A stretch of DNA of 6,305 nt from Parabacteroides sp. (GTDB lineage Bacteria > Bacteroidota > Bacteroidia > Bacteroidales > Tannerellaceae), in contig DXRF01000020.1 in NCBI GenBank assembly GCA_019411205.1, forward strand, positions 1 through 6,305. The letters are read 5' to 3'. The notes under the pieces were generated by a model that did not search any database, was not told the DNA's origin, and saw only the letters and a program-made list of their open reading frames with translations. Positions 1 to 6,305 of the stretch are shown here, one piece after another (the first letter of the stretch is position 1; each line of letters opens with the position of its first letter). A program made the translations under genes and the position numbers.

Positions 1-885
1 CTTATAAACAAAACGATCGAAAATGGATTTTGTATCCAAAGAAGCCTCACCTCCTAATATGCTTTCAGAGAGAAGTCGATAGATGTTTTCTGAATTCAGA
101 GATTTGTTTTCACCTCCTTTCCGGAGTGTCTCATTCAAAAAATCCCAATGTGGTATATGGGTGGATGAGAGTCCTATGGCCATCGGAGTATCGATATATA
201 AAACCTTATCGATTGATCTGAAGTGCAAAAGCCGTTGCCGCTGATAGTTTGTGATCCCAACACCATATTCATATAAGTTGAATTTATCGGATATATCTTC
301 ATTGTTGAAGAATGCTTTAAGATATCCGGTAAATGCTTCGGTTCTTCTATTTCTGACACTTTCTGCGGCATAATTTTGTACCTTTATAATAGAATCCAGT
401 ATTTCATGGATAAGGTTGTTCCAGTTTTTGGTTTCGGAAATAGCAAAATTGCTTGATAATATTGTTCTTAACCGGGTGAAAAATGGATCGTTTTCATCGG
501 CTCCATCCATGTTGACAGCAGTATGATAATTAGATATAAGTGTCTGTGCAATATTGGATATGGTAGATATAATTTGGGGTATATTCAGAACTGTATATGG
601 GCATTTTTCAAATGTGAAAGCATCAGAGGATGGTACTAATGACGAAAGGTCATTTGATATATCCGTGAAGATTTCGAGTGTTTTTTTCAAAAAAGCAAGT
701 AATGGCGTATAGAGAATATCTTCGTACCGATTGATCGTTTGAATGGAATGGTAAGTCAGTTTAGCAATCGTACTTTTTCCACATCCGTTTTCACCGGAAA
801 GAACAGTAATCCCGTTTAATGCGATTTTAGCATTCTGAATAGCTCTAAAATCCTTTATTCCCAATTCGATCAAATGTTCTGACAT
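1..885 (-). CDS. AAA/SMC-like P-loop ATPase, N-terminal part (gene cut by the left window edge)
   Basis: The minus strand is open without a stop from an ATG at 885 to base 1, giving 295 codons; the C-terminus lies outside the window. The protein begins MSEHLIELGIKDFRAIQNAK. It has a perfect Walker A motif, GENGCGKST, at residues 31-39, preceded by a beta strand (GITVLS). An N-terminal strand followed directly by the P-loop is typical of RecF/SMC-like and OLD-like 'AAA' ATPases. Residues 50-200 look mostly helical and would be the insertion between the two ATPase halves. YIDTPM at 230-235 is a buried strand ending in D-T-P; I recall similar segments in stand-alone AAA ATPases of gut bacteria. 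A DE-type Walker B and an ABC signature are not visible and probably lie in the missing part. There is no signal peptide or membrane segment. GC content (about 33% in two sampled 60-base lines) is clearly below the operon to its right (48% in one sampled infB line). ATP binding is well supported; the biological role is unknown. Confidence 0.85.
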   Translation of the reverse strand, partial: MSEHLIELGIKDFRAIQNAKIALNGITVLSGENGCGKSTIAKLTYHSIQTINRYEDILYTPLLAFLKKTLEIFTDISNDLSSLVPSSDAFTFEKCPYTVLNIPQIISTISNIAQTLISNYHTAVNMDGADENDPFFTRLRTILSSNFAISETKNWNNLIHEILDSIIKVQNYAAESVRNRRTEAFTGYLKAFFNNEDISDKFNLYEYGVGITNYQRQRLLHFRSIDKVLYIDTPMAIGLSSTHIPHWDFLNETLRKGGENKSLNSENIYRLLSESILGGEASLDTKSIFDRFVYK

Positions 886-909
886 ACGCTTACTTTTGAA
901 ATATAGATA

Positions 910-917
910 CAAATGTA
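910..917 (-). promoter_or_regulatory. Putative Bacteroidetes -7 promoter box for the ATPase gene
   Basis: Read on the minus strand this is TACATTTG, an exact match to the Bacteroidetes sigma-ABfr -7 consensus TAnnTTTG, 24 bases upstream of the ATPase start codon. No TTTG -33 element is found 19-21 bases upstream; only a T-run lies near 942-946. The call rests on the -7 box alone, and the untranslated leader would be about 20 bases. Confidence 0.5.
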
Positions 918-957
918 CGCGATAAATCCTTTAACATGCAGAAAAAATATATATTTA

Positions 958-988
958 TTTGAAAACTCACTGATTATTTGTATATTTG
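958..988 (+). promoter_or_regulatory. Bacteroidetes-type promoter for the rimP-nusA-infB-cvpA operon
   Basis: A -33 element TTTG (958-961) is followed after 19 bases by TATATTTG (981-988), matching the -7 consensus TAnnTTTG. This is the spacing expected for the Bacteroidetes primary sigma factor. An A/T-only tract (943-960) lies just upstream and overlaps the -33 box. Transcription would start near 992-996, leaving a leader of about 60 bases before rimP. A second TTTG at 977-980 is too close to the -7 box to act as its -33 element. Confidence 0.72.
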
Positions 989-1005
989 CAGGCGATTAAG
1001 CGAAG

Positions 1006-1044
1006 ATGAGGAGGGGGCGGGCAGTCCCCTTCTTTTGTTCTTAA
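1006..1044 (+). CDS. Possible 12-codon leader peptide (speculative)
   Basis: An ATG at 1006 opens a frame for MRRGRAVPFFCS, with a TAA stop at 1042-1044, ten bases before the preferred rimP start at 1055. It lies entirely in the predicted operon leader and spans both arms of the hairpin, so a translating ribosome would melt the stem. Its second and third codons are tandem AGG arginine codons, whereas the operon genes mostly use CGT/CGC. There is no Shine-Dalgarno sequence before its ATG. A frame this short can easily occur by chance, so it is listed as a candidate only. Confidence 0.2.
   Translation: MRRGRAVPFFCS
1008..1034 (+). promoter_or_regulatory. Leader hairpin upstream of rimP, possible attenuator
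   Basis: Bases 1008-1016 (GAGGAGGGG) can pair with 1026-1034 (CCCCTTCTT) to give a 9-bp stem, with two G-U pairs and a 9-base loop. Four G-C pairs form the top of the stem. The right arm runs into a T-rich stretch (TCTTTTGTTCTT, 1031-1042), which resembles a weak intrinsic terminator. The GGAGG in the left arm is the only Shine-Dalgarno-like sequence in the leader. It lies about 40 bases from the rimP start and is paired in the stem. Its place between promoter and first gene suggests a control element. In E. coli the equivalent operon is autoregulated by NusA through its leader; applying that here is inference. Confidence 0.45.
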
Positions 1045-1054
1045 CTGTATGTAT

Positions 1055-1522
1055 ATGATTGAAAAGGACGTGATAAGTCAGTTGGTAGAAGAGAAATTAG
1101 CTTCTTCCGGCAATTATTTAGTAGACGTAGTAATTAAACCAGGTAACCTGATTATCATAGAAATAGATAATGATGAGGGTGTTTGTATCGACGATTGCGC
1201 TGAGTTGAGCCGCTATGTGGAAGGTCACCTGGATCGTGAAGTGGAAGACTTCGAGTTGGAAGTCGGTTCCGCAGGGATAACATCTCCGTTTAAAGTGCTT
1301 CGCCAGTATGTGAAAAATATAGGCAACGAAGTGGAAATGCTGCTTAAAAGCGGTACGAAGTTGACCGGCGTATTGAAATCGGCCGACGAAAACGGAGTGG
1401 TAGTCACTGTTGAAAAACAAGTGAAACCCGAAGGAGCCAAGCGTAAAGTGACTGTCCAGGAAGACCTGTCATATACATTTGATGAAATAAAATATACAAA
1501 ATACTTAATAAGATTCAAGTAA
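1055..1522 (+). CDS. rimP: Ribosome maturation factor RimP
   Basis: RimP binds the free 30S subunit in the cytoplasm and is needed for its late assembly. The 155-residue protein has the two-domain RimP layout. The alpha/beta N-terminal domain (about 1-75) carries IDDCAELSR and the family landmark LEVGSAGITSPFK (68-80), which replaces the LEVSSPG form common in other phyla. The SH3-like C-terminal domain (about 80-155) ends in IKYTKYLIRFK, as I recall for Bacteroidales homologues. Two in-frame ATGs exist, at 1049 and 1055. I chose 1055 because it gives MIEKD, the N-terminus and 155-residue length I remember for Bacteroides RimP; the 1049 start would add only Met-Tyr. Neither has a Shine-Dalgarno sequence. 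It is the first gene of the operon, 8 bases before nusA, and is controlled by the promoter and leader just upstream. Confidence 0.95.
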   Translation: MIEKDVISQLVEEKLASSGNYLVDVVIKPGNLIIIEIDNDEGVCIDDCAELSRYVEGHLDREVEDFELEVGSAGITSPFKVLRQYVKNIGNEVEMLLKSGTKLTGVLKSADENGVVVTVEKQVKPEGAKRKVTVQEDLSYTFDEIKYTKYLIRFK

Positions 1523-1530
1523 AAAAGATT

Positions 1531-2805
1531 ATGGCCAAGAAAGAGGAAACAATCAGTATGATTGACACACTTGCTGAGTTCAAGGAGTTGAAAAATATAG
1601 ATAAAGATACGATGATCAGCGTGTTGGAAGACTCATTCCGCAACGTGATCGCTAAAATGTTCGGTACGGATGAAAATTACGATGTAATTATCAATCCGGA
1701 AAAAGGTGACTTCGAAATCTGGAGAAACCGTACGGTTGTTGCCGATGACGAACTGGAAGATGAGAATCTTCAGCTGACACTGACCGAGGCCCGTAAGATC
1801 GATGCCGACTGTGAAGTGGGCGAAGAGGTAACCGACGAAGTGCATTTTGCCGATTTCGGACGTCGCGCCATATTGAACTTGCGCCAGACATTGGCTTCAA
1901 AGATACTTGAATTGCAGAAAGACAGTTTGTTTGCTAAATATAAAGATAAAATCGGCAACATTATCGCAGCCGATGTTTATCAGGTATGGAAGAAAGAGAT
2001 CCTGTTGTTGGACGACGAGGGTAATGAGTTGCTGCTCCCGAAAACAGAACAGATCCCGACAGATTTTTACCGTAAAGGTGAAACCGTACGTGCTATCGTA
2101 CAGCGGGTGGATAACTACAACAACAATCCGAAGATCATCCTTTCCCGTACAGACAAATTATTCCTGCAGCGTTTGTTCGAACTTGAAGTGCCGGAAATCA
2201 ACGATGGCCTGATCACCATCAAGGCGATTGCCCGTATTCCGGGAGAGAGAGCAAAAGTGGCCGTTGAATCGTACGATGACCGTATCGACCCGGTTGGCGC
2301 CTGCGTCGGAATGAAAGGTTCCCGTATTCACGGTATCGTTCGCGAGCTGAGAAACGAGAACATCGATGTTATTAATTATACATCCAATGTATCGCTGTTT
2401 ATCCAGCGTGCATTAAGCCCGGCAAAAATTTCCTCTATACGAGTGAACGAAGAAGAACGTAAGGCAGAGGTTTATCTTCGTCCTGAAGAAGTTTCATTGG
2501 CTATCGGTAAAGGAGGTTTGAATATCAAGCTTGCCTGTATGCTGACCGAATATGCCATCGATGTCTTCCGCGATGTGGAAGGTGCAGATGAAGAGGATAT
2601 CTATTTGGATGAATTCTCGGACGAAATTGACAGCTGGGTAATCGAAGCACTGAAGAATATCGGGTGCTACACGGCGAAGAGTGTATTGGCTATGAGCCGT
2701 GAAGAGATTGTGGAACGTGCTGACCTCGAAGAACAGACTGTTGACGAGGTACTTGCTATCTTATCTGCCGAATTTGAAGAAGAAGAAGGGGAACCCCAGG
2801 AATAA
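1531..2805 (+). CDS. nusA: Transcription termination/antitermination factor NusA
   Basis: NusA binds RNA polymerase and the nascent RNA and modulates pausing, intrinsic and Rho-dependent termination, and antitermination. The 424-residue protein shows the expected domains in order: N-terminal RNAP-binding domain (about 1-130, with FADFGRRAILNLRQ at 106-119); S1 domain (about 137-207, with LLLPKTEQIP at 167-176); KH1 (about 225-295, GMKG loop at 260-263 in DPVGACVGMKGSRIHGIVRE); and KH2 (about 300-350, GKGG at 326-329). A short C-terminal helix-hairpin-helix-like segment (about 365-412) and an acidic tail (EFEEEEGEPQE) follow. The duplicated acidic repeats of E. coli NusA (495 residues) are absent, which is usual outside the proteobacteria. 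The start ATG has an A-rich upstream (GTAAAAAAGATT) but no Shine-Dalgarno. The gene sits 8 bases after rimP and 20 before infB; an autoregulatory role on its own operon is known in E. coli and only inferred here. Confidence 0.98.
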   Translation: MAKKEETISMIDTLAEFKELKNIDKDTMISVLEDSFRNVIAKMFGTDENYDVIINPEKGDFEIWRNRTVVADDELEDENLQLTLTEARKIDADCEVGEEVTDEVHFADFGRRAILNLRQTLASKILELQKDSLFAKYKDKIGNIIAADVYQVWKKEILLLDDEGNELLLPKTEQIPTDFYRKGETVRAIVQRVDNYNNNPKIILSRTDKLFLQRLFELEVPEINDGLITIKAIARIPGERAKVAVESYDDRIDPVGACVGMKGSRIHGIVRELRNENIDVINYTSNVSLFIQRALSPAKISSIRVNEEERKAEVYLRPEEVSLAIGKGGLNIKLACMLTEYAIDVFRDVEGADEEDIYLDEFSDEIDSWVIEALKNIGCYTAKSVLAMSREEIVERADLEEQTVDEVLAILSAEFEEEEGEPQE

Positions 2806-2825
2806 GTATTACGACAAAGTTTGAT

Positions 2826-5807
2826 ATGCCCATAAAATTAATACAAGTACAAAGGAAATTAAATGTAGGAATCAACACGGTTGTTGAGTTTCTACGCAAG
2901 AAAGGGTTCGAGGTTGAGGATAACAATCCCAACACGCGAATCGGTGATGAACAGTATGCTTTGCTCGTAAAAGAGTTTGGAAAAGATTTACCGAACGGCG
3001 GACGTGAGCGTGAACGGGTTGTGCCCGAACGTCCTCACAGGGAAGCTTCTTCTGTGAAAGAAGAAAAGAGCTCGGAAATAAAGACTGTAATACCGGAAGA
3101 ATTCAGACCCAAAATAGTGACGAAGGGTCGGATCGATCTGGACAGACCGCATAAAAAAGTACAGGAGGTGCAGCATCAGCCTGTTTCCGCTCCTGTGGAA
3201 AAGAAAGTGGAGAAGCCTGTGGAGGCGACCTCTGCTGCAAATACTGCTGAAGCTCCGGCTCAGGATGTGAAAGTTCCTGAAGCAAAAGCTCCCGAAGTAA
3301 AGGCACCTGAGGCGACAATGCCTGAAGTGAAAATCCCGGAAGTGAAACAGCAGCCTGAGGAGGTAAAAGAAGAAAATGTTATAGTAGTGGAAAAGGAACC
3401 AGCAGAAGTGATTAAACCGGAGCCTGTACAGGAACCGAAAGCTGCAAATGTAGAGTCAACGACCGCAGAACCTGCCGCACCTGCCGGCAACGGTTCTGAC
3501 GAGGGATTATTCCGGTTGAATACTCCGAAGTTCGAGTCGAAAATCAAGGTGACAGGGAAGATAGACCTGAACGCGTTGAACCAGTCTACCCGTCCGAAGA
3601 AAAAGACGAAGGAGGAACGCAAGAAAGAGCGTGAAGACAAGCGCGAAAAGTTTGCCGGTAACAAGCCGGGACAACAGTCGGGTAACGGACCTTTCAACAA
3701 GGGACCGAAAGACGGAACGGCAAGACCCGGTGCTCCTGTCAAACCGGGAGAAGGCGGTACGGATGCAAAGAAAAAACGTAACCGTATCAAGAAAGACCGC
3801 GTAGACGTGAACAATACGCCGGGAACCAATGCACGCCCGTCACGTCCGAACGATGATCGCAAACCACGCCTGCGTAAGCCGGTGAAGGCGGAGATCAGCG
3901 AGGAAGATGTACAGAAGCAGGTAAAGGAAACCTTGGCTCGTCTGACCAACAAGGGAAATAAGAACAATAAAGGTGCCAAGTACCGTCGCGACAAACGCGA
4001 TGCCATCCAGAAGCGTGAACACGAACTGATGGAACAGGAAGAAATGGAAAGCAAGGTATTGAAGCTGACGGAATTCGTGACTGCCAACGACCTTGCCAAC
4101 ATGATGGACGTTCCTGTGACGCAAGTTATCGGTACTTGTATGAGTATCGGTATTATGGTTTCCATTAACCAGCGTCTGGATGCGGAAACAATTAATATCG
4201 TAGCCGAAGAATTTGGTTTCCAGACCGAATATGTAAGTGCCGAAGTGGTGGAAGCCATCAAGGCCGACGAAGAAGATGACAACGAAGAAGACTGGGTAGC
4301 ACGTCCTCCTATCGTAACTGTGATGGGACACGTTGACCATGGTAAGACCTCTTTGTTGGATAACATCCGTAATGCAAACGTAATTGCCGGTGAGGCCGGA
4401 GGTATCACGCAGCATATCGGTGCTTATAACGTGAAGTTGCAGAGCGGACGTCGTATCACGTTCTTGGATACGCCGGGTCACGAAGCCTTTACCGCTATGC
4501 GTGCCCGTGGTGCCAAAGTGACGGATATCGCAATTATCATTGTGGCTGCCGACGATAATGTCATGCCGCAGACTGTCGAAGCGATCAACCATGCTTCGGC
4601 TGCCGGCGTACCTATCGTATTTGCGATCAATAAGATCGATAAGCCGCATGCCAATCCTGACAAGATCAAGGAAGAACTGGCTAACATGAACTACTTGGTT
4701 GAAGATTGGGGAGGTAAATACCAGAGCCAGGAAATTTCAGCCAAGAAAGGTATCGGTGTAGAAGATTTGTTGGAAAAAGTATTGCTGGAAGCCGACTTGC
4801 TCGACTTGAAGGCTAATCCGAAGAGACGTGCCGTTGGTTCCATCATCGAATCTTCACTTGATAAAGGACGTGGATATGTTTCTACTGTGCTGGTTGAAAA
4901 CGGAACGCTGAAGATCGGTGATATCGTATTGGCCGGAACCCATTTCGGTCGTGTGAAAGCGATGTTCAACGAGCGCAACCAGCGTATCGAAAAGGCTGGT
5001 CCTTCCGAACCGGCGTTGATCCTCGGTCTGAACGGTGCTCCGCAGGCCGGTGATACGTTCAACGTATTGGAAACAGACCAGGAAGCCCGCGAAATCGCCA
5101 ATCGTCGCGAACAGTTGCAGCGTGAGTTGGGGCTGCGTACGCAGAAGATGCTTACATTGGATGATATCGGCCGCCGTATAGCAGTCGGTAACTTCCAGGA
5201 ACTGAATGTGATCGTGAAAGGTGACGTGGACGGTTCCGTAGAAGCATTGTCAGACTCTCTGATCCGTCTGTCTACAGAGGAAATCCAGGTGAACGTGATT
5301 CACAAGGCTGTCGGTCAGATCTCTGAATCGGATGTCGTACTGGCTGCCGCTTCCGATGCGATCATCATCGGGTTCCAGGTGCGTCCGGCATTGCCTGCAC
5401 GCCGTCTGGCAGAGAAAGAAGGAGTCGAAATCCGTCTGTACTCGATCATCTACGATGCGATCGAAGAGGTGAAGAGCGCTATGGAAGGTATGCTTTCTCC
5501 GGAAATCAAGGAAGAGATCACGGCGAACGTGGAAGTGCTTCAGGTATTCAAGATCACGAAAGTGGGTACGATTGCCGGATGTATGGTACGTGAAGGTAAG
5601 ATCAAGCGTTCGAACAAGGTGCGCGTGATCCGTGACGGTATCGTGGTTCATTCCGGTGAGTTGGAATCTTTGAAACGTTTCAAGGATGATGTGAAAGAAG
5701 TGGTTGCCGGATTGGATTGTGGTTTGAACTTGGTGAACTACAATGATATCCAGGTTGGCGATATCATCGAATCATACGAAGAAACGGAAATCAAGAAGAC
5801 ATTGTAA
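2826..5807 (+). CDS. infB: Translation initiation factor IF-2
   Basis: IF-2 is the GTPase that brings fMet-tRNA to the 30S subunit and promotes 50S joining. The 993-residue protein is long for the family (E. coli 890) because of its N-terminal extension. Residues 1-55 form a small IF2_N-like domain (KLNVGINTVVEFLRKKGFEV). Residues 60-395 are low-complexity, first Pro/Glu/Lys/Ala-rich and then strongly basic. A second IF2_N-like domain lies at about 410-470 (TEFVTANDLANMMDVP). The G domain starts near 493 and has every GTPase motif: G1 GHVDHGKT (501-508), G2 GGITQHIGAY (525-534), G3 DTPGHEAF (548-555), G4 NKID (602-605) and G5 SAK (638-640). Beta-barrel domain II (about 665-755), domain III (about 785-890) and the fMet-tRNA-binding C-terminal domain (about 895-990) follow. 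The ATG at 2826 begins with MPIKLIQVQRKLNV, the usual Bacteroidetes N-terminus as I recall it, and has no Shine-Dalgarno. cvpA follows after two bases. Confidence 0.98.
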   Translation: MPIKLIQVQRKLNVGINTVVEFLRKKGFEVEDNNPNTRIGDEQYALLVKEFGKDLPNGGRERERVVPERPHREASSVKEEKSSEIKTVIPEEFRPKIVTKGRIDLDRPHKKVQEVQHQPVSAPVEKKVEKPVEATSAANTAEAPAQDVKVPEAKAPEVKAPEATMPEVKIPEVKQQPEEVKEENVIVVEKEPAEVIKPEPVQEPKAANVESTTAEPAAPAGNGSDEGLFRLNTPKFESKIKVTGKIDLNALNQSTRPKKKTKEERKKEREDKREKFAGNKPGQQSGNGPFNKGPKDGTARPGAPVKPGEGGTDAKKKRNRIKKDRVDVNNTPGTNARPSRPNDDRKPRLRKPVKAEISEEDVQKQVKETLARLTNKGNKNNKGAKYRRDKRDAIQKREHELMEQEEMESKVLKLTEFVTANDLANMMDVPVTQVIGTCMSIGIMVSINQRLDAETINIVAEEFGFQTEYVSAEVVEAIKADEEDDNEEDWVARPPIVTVMGHVDHGKTSLLDNIRNANVIAGEAGGITQHIGAYNVKLQSGRRITFLDTPGHEAFTAMRARGAKVTDIAIIIVAADDNVMPQTVEAINHASAAGVPIVFAINKIDKPHANPDKIKEELANMNYLVEDWGGKYQSQEISAKKGIGVEDLLEKVLLEADLLDLKANPKRRAVGSIIESSLDKGRGYVSTVLVENGTLKIGDIVLAGTHFGRVKAMFNERNQRIEKAGPSEPALILGLNGAPQAGDTFNVLETDQEAREIANRREQLQRELGLRTQKMLTLDDIGRRIAVGNFQELNVIVKGDVDGSVEALSDSLIRLSTEEIQVNVIHKAVGQISESDVVLAAASDAIIIGFQVRPALPARRLAEKEGVEIRLYSIIYDAIEEVKSAMEGMLSPEIKEEITANVEVLQVFKITKVGTIAGCMVREGKIKRSNKVRVIRDGIVVHSGELESLKRFKDDVKEVVAGLDCGLNLVNYNDIQVGDIIESYEETEIKKTL
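3270..3344 (+). repeat. Five tandem 15-base units encoding a K-x-P-E-[AV] pentapeptide repeat in IF-2
   Basis: Residues 149-173 of IF-2 read KVPEA, KAPEV, KAPEA, TMPEV, KIPEV, followed by another K. The protein repeat is regular, but the DNA units differ at many third positions, so it is an old or selected repeat rather than a fresh duplication. It lies in the disordered linker between the N-terminal domain and the G domain. Such stretches are often unstable in copy number between strains. Confidence 0.8.
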
Positions 5808-5809
5808 AC

Positions 5810-6301
5810 ATGAACTGGTTGGACATTACATTGCTATGTCTGGCAGGAATAGGATTTGTGAAAGGCCTGTTTGATGGAGTCATCAAACAGGTTGTTTCGC
5901 TTATAGCCCTTTTGGTCGGGATCTTTTTTTGTACGAAGGCGGCACTCTGGTTGCGCGGGTATATATTGGCATTGGGCTGGTTTCCCGAACAAGGGGTGAC
6001 GGTGCTCAGCTACGTGGCCGGCTTCCTGTTGATCGTAGGTGTCATATTGCTGGCGGGTGAGATTCTGACCCGTGTCGTGGGAGCGACGCCGTTGAGTGTT
6101 CTGAACCATCTGGCGGGCGGTGTTTTGGGGCTTTGCTTTATGATGGCGTTTGTCAGTCTTCTGCTGAACGGTATGGAGATGATAGACAGAGGATCAGTCC
6201 TGATCCCGCGCCAGGCAAAGGTCGAATCCCGTTATTATAATTCAGTCAAAGAAATAATCCCAACCATTTACTTCCAAAATTTGTTTTTTAAGGAAGAATA
6301 G
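5810..6301 (+). CDS. cvpA: CvpA family inner-membrane protein
   Basis: The 163-residue protein begins MNWLDITLLCLAGIGFVKGL, which fits the CvpA family pattern of a short polar start (N-x-x-D) leading into the first helix and a G-x-x-x-G region. Four hydrophobic segments are visible at about residues 4-20, 27-46, 63-85 and 100-120. The third and fourth are joined by a loop with PLSVLNHLAGGVLG (94-107), another family landmark. The C-terminal 40 residues are polar. The family is named for colicin V production in E. coli and has been linked to envelope integrity; its molecular activity is not settled. It starts two bases after the infB stop, so it is almost certainly co-transcribed and perhaps translationally coupled. 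From memory, cvpA follows infB in many Bacteroidales and is itself followed by suf iron-sulfur genes; that region is outside the window. The family call is firm, the function is not. Confidence 0.88.
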   Translation: MNWLDITLLCLAGIGFVKGLFDGVIKQVVSLIALLVGIFFCTKAALWLRGYILALGWFPEQGVTVLSYVAGFLLIVGVILLAGEILTRVVGATPLSVLNHLAGGVLGLCFMMAFVSLLLNGMEMIDRGSVLIPRQAKVESRYYNSVKEIIPTIYFQNLFFKEE

Positions 6302-6305
6302 GTTT

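Noticed and set aside
30..371. Small open frames of 63 and 65 codons (30-221 plus, 174-371 minus)
   Set aside because: Both overlap the continuous 295-codon ATPase frame in other frames and lack any recognisable features.
1049..1054. Upstream ATG at 1049 as the rimP start
   Set aside because: It is possible, but would only add Met-Tyr; the 1055 ATG gives the N-terminus and length remembered for Bacteroidales RimP. Neither start is favoured by a Shine-Dalgarno sequence.
2806..2825. Terminator or separate promoter between nusA and infB
   Set aside because: The 20-base gap has no inverted repeat, T-run or TAnnTTTG box, so co-transcription is the simpler reading.
3260..4408. Long minus-strand open frame (382 codons) opposite the infB N-terminal half
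   Set aside because: It lies wholly antisense to a certain IF-2 coding region. Its predicted protein is a Ser/Phe/Thr-rich low-complexity mirror of the Glu/Lys/Pro codons, with no domain and no promoter box that I could see.
3840..4649. Minus-strand open frame of 269 codons, His/Asp/Val-rich, opposite the infB G domain
   Set aside because: It is a shadow of the conserved GTPase coding sequence in another frame. The overlapping sense motifs (G1 to G4) fully explain the sequence.
5834..6109. Minus-strand 91-codon open frame opposite cvpA
   Set aside because: It is antisense to a well-formed membrane protein gene, and its Gln/Arg/His-rich composition is typical of a shadow frame.

Overview
This window looks like a chromosomal segment from a Bacteroidales bacterium, most likely Parabacteroides or Bacteroides. 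Three things point there. The protein sequences of the rimP, nusA and infB genes are Bacteroidetes-type. Both sides of the divergent intergenic region carry the Bacteroidetes -7 promoter box (TAnnTTTG) rather than an E. coli-type -10. None of the genes has a clear Shine-Dalgarno sequence next to its start codon. The genus assignment is from memory of the families, not from a search.

Layout: positions 1-885 hold the first 295 codons of a minus-strand gene for an AAA/SMC-like P-loop ATPase; its 3' part runs off the left edge. Positions 886-1054 are a divergent intergenic region with a good plus-strand promoter (958-988), a probable minus-strand promoter box (910-917), and a short GC-rich hairpin (1008-1034) in the presumed leader of the operon. 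From about 1055 to the right edge there is one tightly packed plus-strand operon: rimP (30S maturation), nusA (transcription elongation/termination factor), infB (initiation factor IF-2, with a long charged N-terminal extension) and cvpA (CvpA-family inner-membrane protein). Gaps between genes are 8, 20 and 2 bases, so co-transcription is very likely.

The rimP-nusA-infB block is the classical bacterial gene-expression operon linking ribosome assembly, RNA polymerase elongation and translation initiation. It is ordinary core genome. The less ordinary parts are the AT-rich divergent ATPase gene, whose function cannot be assigned from the visible part, and the operon leader. In the leader a hairpin followed by a U-rich stretch overlaps a 12-codon open reading frame that ends a few bases before rimP. 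I found no CRISPR array, insertion sequence, tRNA or rRNA, and no clear evidence of a previously undescribed system.
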